Shown in pieces: positions 23,523 to 30,775 of a stretch of 37,697 nucleotides of DNA. Origin of the DNA: SIG603 sp044432645 (GTDB lineage Bacteria; Bacillota; Clostridia; Oscillospirales; Acutalibacteraceae); contig JAWXUM010000027.1 in the NCBI GenBank assembly GCA_044432645.1, forward strand, positions 1 through 37,697, read 5' to 3'. The translations under genes were made by a program, and so were the position numbers. Each line of letters opens with the position of its first letter. Positions within the stretch are counted from its first letter, which is position 1. The notes beneath the pieces are model-generated. The model saw only the letters and a program-made list of their open reading frames with translations, searched no databases and had not been told where the DNA came from.

Positions 23523-24227
23523 TTAAGCGTATATTTTTTGGTTTTGCTCTACAATTATATTTGCATTATTTACAAATAAATCTTTTGCCATTTCTTGGCC
23601 ATAATGTTTTTTTATATATTGCATGCATTGTTTTAAATTATAATCATCTGCACGGTGTGCATCGTTAGCAATAAAACTTACATAGTTATTTTTTATGAGC
23701 TTTTTACAAAATTGTTTTGCCCTAAAACTGCCTTTTAAAATAGTAGTAGAATTCACCTGTAATAATGCTCCCATTTTAATAAGCGTGCTTATGTCAGATT
23801 TATAACAATTATAATAACGCTCTATATGTGCAATTATCGGTATATAACCCATTGAAACAATTTGATAAATATGCTGAATTAATTCGTCGAAACCTATTGA
23901 ATATGGAAATTCTACAAGTAGGTAATTACTCTGACCCAAAGTGAACGTGTTAGGTTTTGACAACATTTCTAAAGTGTTTGAAGTTATAAAAAGTTCGCAA
24001 CCTTTAAAAACACTTATGCCTAATTCAGTAGCAACACTTGTAAGCCAATCTATATGTTTAGTGTTGTCAGCTAAAAAGCCATGTACTTCGTTGTAATGAG
24101 GTGTTGCAAAAATATAATTAATTCCATTTTCTTTTGCTTTTTTTAGCATGTTAAGGCTGTCTTCTTTTGTTTTTGCTCCGTCATCAACACTTGGCATAAT
24201 GTGACAATGCATATCATAAATTCTCAT
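23523..24227 (-). CDS. CpsB/YwqE-type PHP-domain phosphotyrosine phosphatase
   Basis: A 234-residue PHP-fold phosphatase. Metal ligands are visible in MHCHIMPSVDDGA (N-terminus), FATPHYNEVHG, PIIAHIERY and NDAHR near residue 192. Family members (CpsB, YwqE) remove phosphate from the tyrosine kinase that controls capsule synthesis. No kinase or capsule genes are next to it, so here it stands alone with its own promoter. It could serve a kinase encoded elsewhere. The ribosome site is AAGGGTGA. Confidence 0.9.
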   Translation of the reverse strand: MRIYDMHCHIMPSVDDGAKTKEDSLNMLKKAKENGINYIFATPHYNEVHGFLADNTKHIDWLTSVATELGISVFKGCELFITSNTLEMLSKPNTFTLGQSNYLLVEFPYSIGFDELIQHIYQIVSMGYIPIIAHIERYYNCYKSDISTLIKMGALLQVNSTTILKGSFRAKQFCKKLIKNNYVSFIANDAHRADDYNLKQCMQYIKKHYGQEMAKDLFVNNANIIVEQNQKIYA

Positions 24228-24248
24228 AAAATCACCCTTCTTTTCTAC

Positions 24249-24277
24249 AGTATATAATAATTTTTAAAATTTGTCAA
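24249..24277 (-). promoter_or_regulatory. promoter of the cpsB-like gene
   Basis: On the minus strand TTGACA, a 17-bp spacer and TATACT precede the start codon by about 20 bases. Confidence 0.8.
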
Positions 24278-24554
24278 AATTTTCTATTTAGCTAAAAATT
24301 CAATATATAGGTTGTGAAAAAATTGCACTTTTAAACTTTTCAACTTAGTTTTCCACAAAATATTAAACTGTTTAACTTGATTTTTACAAATTTTACCTTT
24401 ATTTCACGTTTTTTAAGCTTAATATTAAGTCATATCGACTTATGCTTGAAAAGTGGATAATTTTTTAACAGTCTGTGGAAAAAACAAAAGTTTAAACCTA
24501 TACAATATATAGTGTTACCTTTAATATGTTTCTTAAGTTTAAATCTAGTAAATA

Positions 24555-24583
24555 TTGACTTTTAAATTTACTGTAAGTATAAT
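24555..24583 (+). promoter_or_regulatory. promoter of the HAD hydrolase gene
   Basis: TTGACT, a 17-bp spacer and a perfect TATAAT. It gives a leader of about 75 bases that contains the hairpin at 24590-24630. Confidence 0.8.
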
Positions 24584-24589
24584 TAATAT

Positions 24590-24630
24590 GTTATATGATT
24601 GATTATTGGCAAGAATAATCAATATATAAC
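24590..24630 (+). promoter_or_regulatory. long inverted repeat in the HAD gene leader
   Basis: GTTATAT-g-ATTGATTATT pairs with AATAATCAAT-ATATAAC: 17 bp with one bulged base and a six-base loop (GGCAAG). It starts at about the transcription start. It could be an operator or an RNA hairpin; a T-run (24641-24646) lies about ten bases after it, too far for a standard terminator. Confidence 0.6.
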
Positions 24631-24665
24631 ATTAAATAAATTTTTTATTATAAAATGGAGAAGAA

Positions 24666-25466
24666 ATGATTAGATTATTAGTTACAGATGTTGACGGAAC
24701 ATTGGTGAAAGAGGGGCAAAATACACTAAACCCTGAATATTATGAAGTAATACGTAAATTACACGAAAAAGGTGTACAAGTAGTTGCTGCAAGTGGTCGT
24801 GCTTTTAGTAGCATGTACGAAATTTTCAAACCAGTAGAAGATATAATTTGGTTTATAGCAGATGGTGGTTCACGAATTAAAACAACTGCTGGGCTTGAAA
24901 GCATTGGTGAAATTCCACGTGAAATAATTGAAGAAGCTTGGGATGACATTAGTAAAATTCCAAACTGTGAAGGTGTTTTTTGTGGGGTAGAATGGATTTA
25001 TTGCCCTTACGAAGATAGCAGGCTTTTTAAAATACTACACGATGGATATAAAATGAAAATTAAAAGCTTAAACGGTTGGGATTATTTGCCTGATGAGCCT
25101 TGTTGTAAATTCACGATTTTTAGAGAACACGAAGTTGAAAAATATGCTAAAATAGAATTTATTGATAAATGGAAAGATAAACTACACCTAGTTGTTGCTG
25201 GTGATTGGTGGATTGACTGCCTGATGCATGGCGTTAACAAAGGAACTGCACTACAAAGCATTATGGACAAGTTTAGCTACACTAAAGATGAAGTTTTGGC
25301 AACTGGTGACAACATGAATGACATTGACATGTTAAAGGTTGCAGGAACTTCTTACGCAGTTTCTTCGGCTAGAAAAGACGTAAAAGAAATTTGCGACAAA
25401 GTTATTGGAAATTATGAAACTGACGCTGTACTACAAGAGTGGAAAAATATTTTAAACAAACTATAA
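24666..25466 (+). CDS. HAD-superfamily (Cof-type) phosphatase
   Basis: A 266-residue HAD hydrolase. Motif I is VTDVDGTLV (Asp8 nucleophile, Asp10 acid), motif II is VAASGRAF, and motif IV is ATGDNMNDIDML with a preceding Lys in GVNKGTAL. A Cof-type cap domain lies between. Enzymes of this group remove phosphate from sugar phosphates and other small metabolites in the cytoplasm. The position ahead of the GH2 gene suggests a role in sugar-phosphate handling, but the substrate is open. The ATG has GGAG four bases upstream (AATGGAGAAGAAATG). Confidence 0.9.
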   Translation: MIRLLVTDVDGTLVKEGQNTLNPEYYEVIRKLHEKGVQVVAASGRAFSSMYEIFKPVEDIIWFIADGGSRIKTTAGLESIGEIPREIIEEAWDDISKIPNCEGVFCGVEWIYCPYEDSRLFKILHDGYKMKIKSLNGWDYLPDEPCCKFTIFREHEVEKYAKIEFIDKWKDKLHLVVAGDWWIDCLMHGVNKGTALQSIMDKFSYTKDEVLATGDNMNDIDMLKVAGTSYAVSSARKDVKEICDKVIGNYETDAVLQEWKNILNKL

Positions 25467-25506
25467 GTAGTTTTGTGTGAAATTACTAATAAATCTTCCG
25501 TTTTGC

Positions 25507-25535
25507 TTGACAAATTTGATTAATGAGCATATAAT
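25507..25535 (+). promoter_or_regulatory. consensus promoter of the GH2 gene
   Basis: TTGACA, exactly 17 bases and TATAAT: a perfect sigma-A promoter, with the palindrome 25542-25565 at the transcription start. Confidence 0.88.
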
Positions 25536-25541
25536 TGTCCA

Positions 25542-25565
25542 TAGGAGCGAAATGTTTCGCTTCTA
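25542..25565. promoter_or_regulatory. palindrome at the GH2 transcription start, probable operator
   Basis: TAGGAGCGAAA-TG-TTTCGCTTCTA pairs over 11 positions, one of them G-T; the core AGCGAAA/TTTCGCT is perfect. It begins seven bases after the -10. An even-length palindrome at +1 of a strong promoter is the usual place for a LacI- or GntR-type sugar repressor. No such regulator is encoded in the window. Confidence 0.6.
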
Positions 25566-25594
25566 TAATAAATTATAAGATTATGGAGGTAATT

Positions 25595-28381
25595 ATGAGA
25601 GAGCAATATTTGCTAAACGACGGTTGGAAATTCCATTTAGGCGATATTCCACACAAAGAGGTAACTGGAAAATACCCAACATACATGCACAGCAAGGCTA
25701 AAAATGGTTTAGGTGCAGCTATGGCTAGTTTTTACGACGGTGATTTTGAAGATGTTAAAATCCCACATGACTATGTTGTAAAAGGCACTTCTAAGCAAGA
25801 ATTCAACGAAACAAATGGTTCACTGGAAAGAAAAAGTGCGTGGTACAGGCGTCACTTTAAACTTCCTTGTGATGTTGACGGAAAAAGATTTCTACTATTA
25901 TTTGGTGGAGCTGGCAAAAATGCTACTGTTTGGTGTAACGGTTGCCCTGCTGGTAAAAATGAAAGCTTGTACAACACTTTCTATTTAGATATAACTCCTT
26001 ATTTATTAGATGAAGTAGTAAATACAATATCTGTTAAAATTGAAAACGACGATTTAGAGGGTTGGTGGTACGAAGGTGCTGGTATTTACAGAGATGTATG
26101 GCTAATTGTTACAGATGATGTTTCTGTTGATATGTGGGGAACTTATATTAACCCAACACTTACTGAAAATGATTTGTGGAAAATTCCAGTTGAAACAACA
26201 ATTTGGAACAACACAGCAAATACTTACGAAGTTAAAGTTAAACAAACTGTTTTCGATGCTAAAGGAAACGCTATTGATACTACAGAAAGTACTACAAGCA
26301 CCTCTTTTGGTGAAAACTTAGTAAAACAAGAAATGGAAACTACTGCACCAGCTTTATGGGACGTAGATTCTCCAAATTTATACAACTTAAAAACAGAGTT
26401 ATTTATTGACGACAAAAAAATCGATGATTATGACACTAGTTTTGGTTTTAGAACTCTTAGATATGACTGCAACAAAGGTTTCTTCTTAAATGGCAAAAAC
26501 ATAAAACAAAATGGTTTCTGCTATCACCAAGACCATTCTAATTTAGGTATTGCTTTACCTCATTCTGTTTACAAACATAGAATTAAAATGCTTAAAGAAA
26601 TTGGTGGTAACGCTTATCGTAGTGCCCACAACCCAACAGCACCTGGCGTTTTAGACCTATGCGACCAAAACGGTATTATGGTTATGGAAGAAAACAGATG
26701 GTTTAACTGGAGCGAGAAAACTCAAAAAGAAGTTGTAAACTTTGTTAAAGCTGCTAGAAATCACCCAAGTGTAGTTATTTGGTCAATTGGTAACGAAGAA
26801 CCACTTCAAAACACTCCAACTGGTGGTAGACTTGTAAAGCATCTTAGAGGTTTAATTCGTTCTTTAGATACATCAAGACCTACAACTATTGCTTTAAATG
26901 GTGGTTATTTTGACAGCCATGCCGCTAAAGAATCTGACGTTGTTGGTGTTAACTATAACGTTCATTTATACGACAAAATGCATGAAACCCACCCTAATAA
27001 ACCAATTATAGCTTCAGAAACCTCTGCTGCTTCTGGTAACCGTGGTATTTATTTTGAGCAAGAAATTCCTGGTGTTCGCAAACTTGATGCCTACGCTAAC
27101 GACTACGACCTAAAACGTGGTTTAATTACTGGTTCTTCTGGTTCTGGCACAATTCAAGGAATGCATGACCACGACTTTATAAGTGGTACATACTTATGGA
27201 CAGGACAAGAGTACCGTGGCGAAGCTTCATGGCCTAAATTATTCTCAGGTTCTGGTGTTACAGATAGTTGTGGATTTATGAAAGATAAATCTTACCTAAC
27301 TAAAGCTTTATTCACAGACGAAACTGTTTTACACGTTTTCCCTCATTGGTCTTTAGACGGTAAAGAGGGTGAAACTATTACTCTTTACGCTTATAACAAC
27401 CTATACGAAGTAGAACTTATTGTAAATGGTAAAAGCATTGGTAAACAAATAACTGATAAATACAACCCACCAAAATGGGACGTTGTTTATGAGCCTGGCT
27501 ATATTGAAGTTATCGGCTACAACGAAAAAGGCGAAGTTATTGCAACAGATAAGAGCGTTACAACTGGTAAAGCTTGCAATTTAGTAATTGAAAGCGATTT
27601 AGACGGTATTACAAACACTGGTGAAGACATTGCTTTCTTTAAAGCTTATTTAACTGATGCTAACGGAAACTATATTCCAACATCTAACAATTTAGTTGAT
27701 GTTGAAATTTTAGACCCAGCAAACGGTGAAATTGTTTCAGTTTCTGGTGGTGACCCACTTGACCATACTAACGCTACAAGTCACAGCCAAAAAATGTTTA
27801 ACGGCTTGTTACAAATTTTAGCAAGAGTTAAAGAAGGCGTAAGCACTGTTGGTGTTAAAGCTACTGTTAAAGAATTAGGCTTAAGTGCACAAGTTTCAAT
27901 TGAAGTTAAAGATGTTAAAAACTTTGCTAAACTAGCTGGTGGCGACAGAGAATTGTCAATTGATAGCTTTAAAATTTGGCCTGTTTCAAATGGATTTGAA
28001 GATGTAAACAAAACTTATAACTTTGATGATATGAACTCAAATGAATTTATTTTGTTTAGCAATTACAGCCCAGACATGAGCTTAGATTATCTTTTATTTA
28101 CTGCAAGAGCAGTTTATCCTGAAACAGAAAAACAATTGTCTATGATTTTCACCGGTATAAAAGGTGAATGGGAAATTAAAATTTATCATGACGAACAAAC
28201 ATGGCCAAACCCAGAACCAGAAGAGTTTATCACAATAAATCTACATGAAACATTTGGCGACGAAACTGACTTTGTTGTTCCACTAAAAGGTTTTGCTTCT
28301 TATGAAAGAATGAAATTGATTTTAGTTTGTAAAAACGACGGCAATTTTAACATGGACGATGTTTCATTTAAATTAATTTAA
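25595..28381 (+). CDS. glycoside hydrolase family 2 (beta-galactosidase-like)
   Basis: A 928-residue cytosolic GH2 enzyme. The N-terminal sugar-binding domain (about 1-190, YEGAGIYRDVWL) and the immunoglobulin-like domain lead to the catalytic barrel. The acid/base is Glu401 in WSIGNEEP and the probable nucleophile is Glu475 in IIASETSA. Further Ig-like domains follow from about 590. The last ~140 residues form an extra beta domain, perhaps carbohydrate-binding. There is no signal peptide. The GGAGG before MREQYLL fixes the start; the longer open frame begins in the leader. The specificity may be beta-galactoside or beta-glucuronide. The company of a sulfatase and a GH117 candidate favours galactose-type glycans. 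Confidence 0.92.
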   Translation: MREQYLLNDGWKFHLGDIPHKEVTGKYPTYMHSKAKNGLGAAMASFYDGDFEDVKIPHDYVVKGTSKQEFNETNGSLERKSAWYRRHFKLPCDVDGKRFLLLFGGAGKNATVWCNGCPAGKNESLYNTFYLDITPYLLDEVVNTISVKIENDDLEGWWYEGAGIYRDVWLIVTDDVSVDMWGTYINPTLTENDLWKIPVETTIWNNTANTYEVKVKQTVFDAKGNAIDTTESTTSTSFGENLVKQEMETTAPALWDVDSPNLYNLKTELFIDDKKIDDYDTSFGFRTLRYDCNKGFFLNGKNIKQNGFCYHQDHSNLGIALPHSVYKHRIKMLKEIGGNAYRSAHNPTAPGVLDLCDQNGIMVMEENRWFNWSEKTQKEVVNFVKAARNHPSVVIWSIGNEEPLQNTPTGGRLVKHLRGLIRSLDTSRPTTIALNGGYFDSHAAKESDVVGVNYNVHLYDKMHETHPNKPIIASETSAASGNRGIYFEQEIPGVRKLDAYANDYDLKRGLITGSSGSGTIQGMHDHDFISGTYLWTGQEYRGEASWPKLFSGSGVTDSCGFMKDKSYLTKALFTDETVLHVFPHWSLDGKEGETITLYAYNNLYEVELIVNGKSIGKQITDKYNPPKWDVVYEPGYIEVIGYNEKGEVIATDKSVTTGKACNLVIESDLDGITNTGEDIAFFKAYLTDANGNYIPTSNNLVDVEILDPANGEIVSVSGGDPLDHTNATSHSQKMFNGLLQILARVKEGVSTVGVKATVKELGLSAQVSIEVKDVKNFAKLAGGDRELSIDSFKIWPVSNGFEDVNKTYNFDDMNSNEFILFSNYSPDMSLDYLLFTARAVYPETEKQLSMIFTGIKGEWEIKIYHDEQTWPNPEPEEFITINLHETFGDETDFVVPLKGFASYERMKLILVCKNDGNFNMDDVSFKLI

Positions 28382-28400
28382 TCAAATTTTTATAAAAATA

Positions 28401-28434
28401 GACCTCCAAAAGTGCATTCAAACTTTTGGAGGTC
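28401..28434. terminator. bidirectional terminator between the GH2 and GH117-type genes
   Basis: A perfect 13-bp stem, GACCTCCAAAAGT with ACTTTTGGAGGTC, and an eight-base loop are followed by TTAATTTTTTTG on the plus strand and TATTTTTATAA on the minus strand. Confidence 0.9.
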
Positions 28435-28448
28435 TTAATTTTTTTGAT

Positions 28449-29522
28449 TTAGTTTTTAATACGATTTTTTACAGTTTCATTTAAATCGAATCGTTCAATA
28501 TAGTTCCAATCGCCTGCAACCATATGTAGCCCCCAAGTAATGCCCTGTATTGGGTGTTTAAACACAGCACCTTGTTCACGGAATGGACCTGCAGCATGTG
28601 GTGGAACTTCCAATCTACAAATAGTTCCCATAATATCGAAATTAACACCGTCTTTTGCATATTGAATAGTGTTTTTCTCAAAACCGTCAGATGTAAGCAT
28701 TGCAACTATCCCACCGTCGTACTCCCACATACAAGTTTCATGGCCACTGTTTGAAATAGGGTTGTAAGGTGATTTAACATAAGGGCCTAAAATATTGTCT
28801 GCAATAGCTACACCCCATTTAATTTCACGACCACCGCCGAAAACAGATTCGCCTTTAGTTTCGCCTTTATAATATAAGTAAAATTTATTATTAAAGTAAT
28901 GAAGTGATGGGTCATGAACTTTGTGACTATCAAATTCGCCTTTTGATTTAATTTTAAATCTATCGTCACTATCACCTTCCCACTCACCAGTGTTTGAAGC
29001 GTATACAATTGGTTCGTCTAGTTTTTCAAACGGTCCGTGAACACTGTCAGAAACAGCCATTGCAATATGCTCTTGCACTCTAACAACGTAAGGTGATTTA
29101 ACTACTTGATAAACTAGATAAAATTTGCCGTCATGCACTAAAATTTCAGGTGTAAAAACACTTCTGTCGTCATAACTGCCCTTTTCCCCACGTCCAACGG
29201 CTAAGCCTAGTTCTTTCCAGTCGTAACCGTCTTCGCTTTCAGCATACCAAATTTCGGAATAGTCCCAAGGGAAAACTTTAAGATCTGGTTTACCTTCGAT
29301 AAAGCCTTGAGTTTCACCAACGCTTTTTGTATACCATACATAGTATTTTCCGTCGACTTTTATAACACTTGTAGGGTCACGTCTTGTTACACCTTTTGTG
29401 TAACCAATGTCACCAGTTAATTTAGTATAAGTAAATTGTGCATGCCAATCTGGGCTTGTATTAAAATATCCACGCTCTCTTGCTCTAATAGTCGCTTTAC
29501 TTTCTAATTTAATTTCGCTCAT
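28449..29522 (-). CDS. GH117-type five-bladed beta-propeller glycosidase (anhydrogalactosidase-like)
   Basis: A 357-residue beta-propeller without signal peptide. The three catalytic positions of GH117 are recognisable: Asp49 in TRRDPTSV, Asp204 in KVHDPSL, and Glu262 in NSGHETC, with His261 just before it. The spacing of 155 and 58 residues equals that of the described GH117 enzymes as I recall them (Asp97/Asp252/Glu310 in Zobellia AhgA). YVWYT, YDDRSVFTPEILVHDGKFYLVYQ and GGREIKWGVAIAD are other propeller segments. Family members cut alpha-1,3-linked 3,6-anhydro-L-galactose from neoagaro-oligosaccharides, but many GH117-like proteins are uncharacterised. AAGGA fixes the start at MSEIKL. A GH43-like specificity is the alternative. 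Confidence 0.8.
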   Translation of the reverse strand: MSEIKLESKATIRARERGYFNTSPDWHAQFTYTKLTGDIGYTKGVTRRDPTSVIKVDGKYYVWYTKSVGETQGFIEGKPDLKVFPWDYSEIWYAESEDGYDWKELGLAVGRGEKGSYDDRSVFTPEILVHDGKFYLVYQVVKSPYVVRVQEHIAMAVSDSVHGPFEKLDEPIVYASNTGEWEGDSDDRFKIKSKGEFDSHKVHDPSLHYFNNKFYLYYKGETKGESVFGGGREIKWGVAIADNILGPYVKSPYNPISNSGHETCMWEYDGGIVAMLTSDGFEKNTIQYAKDGVNFDIMGTICRLEVPPHAAGPFREQGAVFKHPIQGITWGLHMVAGDWNYIERFDLNETVKNRIKN

Positions 29523-29547
29523 AAAAACACATCCTTTCATTTTTATT

Positions 29548-29576
29548 ATTATAACATTATTTTCGTCAAAATTCAA
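29548..29576 (-). promoter_or_regulatory. promoter of the GH117-type gene
   Basis: On the minus strand TTGAAT, a 17-bp spacer and a perfect TATAAT precede the start by 25 bases. Confidence 0.8.
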
Positions 29577-29604
29577 CGATTTATGAATATTATTTTAAAA
29601 CTTA

Positions 29605-29633
29605 TTGACTTTGAATTCAAAAAGTTGTACAAT
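29605..29633 (+). promoter_or_regulatory. promoter of the second URO-D gene
   Basis: TTGACT, a 17-bp spacer and TACAAT. It lies about 30 bases from the divergent promoter of the GH117-type gene, so one regulator could control both. Confidence 0.75.
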
Positions 29634-29668
29634 AAAAAAAATTATAATTAATTATCGGAGGAATAAAA

Positions 29669-30727
29669 ATGTCATACGCAGATGGCTTGGCTGCCTTCAA
29701 TTTGGAAATGCCAAGTAGCATACCTAGAACTGAATATTCAGCACAAAGATACTGGGGTTTAATTGAAAAAGTTACTGGTATTAAAGTGGATGAAACCAGT
29801 ACTGCAGATGCAAAAGACAAAGCTTCTGCTGCCTTTATGAAAGCTTGGGACTTTGGTTTTGTATGGAACGTTTTAACTCATTCTCAAGACCTTGATAAAT
29901 GCAGAACAAAAATGGGGCACGCAGTTTACGAACAAGGTGGAACTGATTACAACAGCGAAGTTGGTTGTCCTTTTGAAGACCCAGAAGATGCTTTTGACTT
30001 CCAACCAATGGAAGTTTACGGAAAACTTGACCACAGCACTTTAGTTAAAAATTACAATGAAAATTATGCAAAAAAAGTTGCTCTTATGCCTGACGCTGTA
30101 AACACAACTGGTATTTACATAACAATGGTTTCTGGTTTACTTGAAATTTTCGGTTGGGATATTTTATTAATGGCTATGGGTATTGACGCCAAAGCTTTCG
30201 GCGAAACTACTAACAGATATGCACAATGGGTTCAACAGTATTTTAACGCACTTGCTGACTGTGATAGCCCTATTATCAAAATTCACGATGACATCACTTG
30301 GACTTCAGGCGCTTTTGCTCACCCTGATTGGTACAGAGAGTTCATATTCCCTAACTATAAAAAATTGTTTGCTCCTATAAGAGAAGCTGGCAAAAAAATC
30401 ATATTTACTTCTGACGGTAATTTCACAGAATTTATTGACGATATTGCTGATTGTGGAGTCAATGGTTTTGTTCTTGAGCCAACTACTGATATGAAATATA
30501 TAGCTGAAAACTATGGCAAAACCCACTCATTTATTGGAAATGCTGACACAAGAATTTTGTTAAAAGGAACTAAAGAGGATATATATAACGAAGTTAAAAG
30601 ATGTATTGATATTGGTAAAGATTGTCCAGGATTTTTCATGGCAGTTGGTAACCATATTCCAGCAAATACACCTATTGAAAACGCATTATATTACAATGAA
30701 GTTTTTGAAAAATTAAGAAAAAGATAA
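29669..30727 (+). CDS. URO-D superfamily protein (uroporphyrinogen decarboxylase / methyltransferase fold)
   Basis: A 352-residue member of the same superfamily as the protein at 19853-21085, but only distantly similar to it. Segments include IKIHDDITWTSGAFAHPDWYREFIFPNYKKLF, the barrel strand KKIIFTSDGNF, GVNGFVLEPTTDM and a terminal FFMAVGNHIPANTP. The HDD and GNH positions are typical of methyltransferase-like members that have lost the heme-pathway role. The Cys-Cys pair of the first paralogue is absent. It is divergent from the GH117-type gene with facing promoters, suggesting shared control. GGAGG precedes the start. The reaction is unknown. Confidence 0.82.
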   Translation: MSYADGLAAFNLEMPSSIPRTEYSAQRYWGLIEKVTGIKVDETSTADAKDKASAAFMKAWDFGFVWNVLTHSQDLDKCRTKMGHAVYEQGGTDYNSEVGCPFEDPEDAFDFQPMEVYGKLDHSTLVKNYNENYAKKVALMPDAVNTTGIYITMVSGLLEIFGWDILLMAMGIDAKAFGETTNRYAQWVQQYFNALADCDSPIIKIHDDITWTSGAFAHPDWYREFIFPNYKKLFAPIREAGKKIIFTSDGNFTEFIDDIADCGVNGFVLEPTTDMKYIAENYGKTHSFIGNADTRILLKGTKEDIYNEVKRCIDIGKDCPGFFMAVGNHIPANTPIENALYYNEVFEKLRKR

Positions 30728-30728
30728 T

Positions 30729-30763
30729 AAAAAAGGACGAACAAAAAATGTTCGTCCTTTTTT
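30729..30763. terminator. bidirectional terminator between the URO-D and aspB-like genes
   Basis: A perfect 15-bp stem (30729-30743 with 30749-30763, core GGACGAACA/TGTTCGTCC) and a five-base loop, with A- and T-runs on the arms, serve both convergent genes. Confidence 0.93.
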
Positions 30764-30775
30764 CTATATTAATGA

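Larger units (their letters stand above)
24228..24665. other. 437-base intergenic region with nested inverted repeats
   Basis: No gene is seen. It holds the cpsB promoter (24249-24277), four DnaA-box-like 9-mers (24313-24321, 24349-24357, 24452-24460, 24474-24482) and a nested inverted repeat. In the repeat, TTTTCCACA (24349-24357) is matched by TGTGGAAAA (24474-24482), ACTGTTTAA by TTAACAGT, and an inner CACGTTTTTTAAGC by GCTTGAAAAGTG enclosing AAGTC-atatc-GACTT. The HAD gene promoter and a leader hairpin follow. The inverted arms might shape an RNA or a protein-bound DNA site. The region is very AT-rich, so some matches may be chance. Confidence 0.5.

Noticed and set aside
24228..24665. Replication origin (oriC)
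   Set aside because: DnaA-box-like sites are present, but dnaA, dnaN, rpmH and other origin genes are absent and the boxes are not perfect. Kept only as a finding to check.
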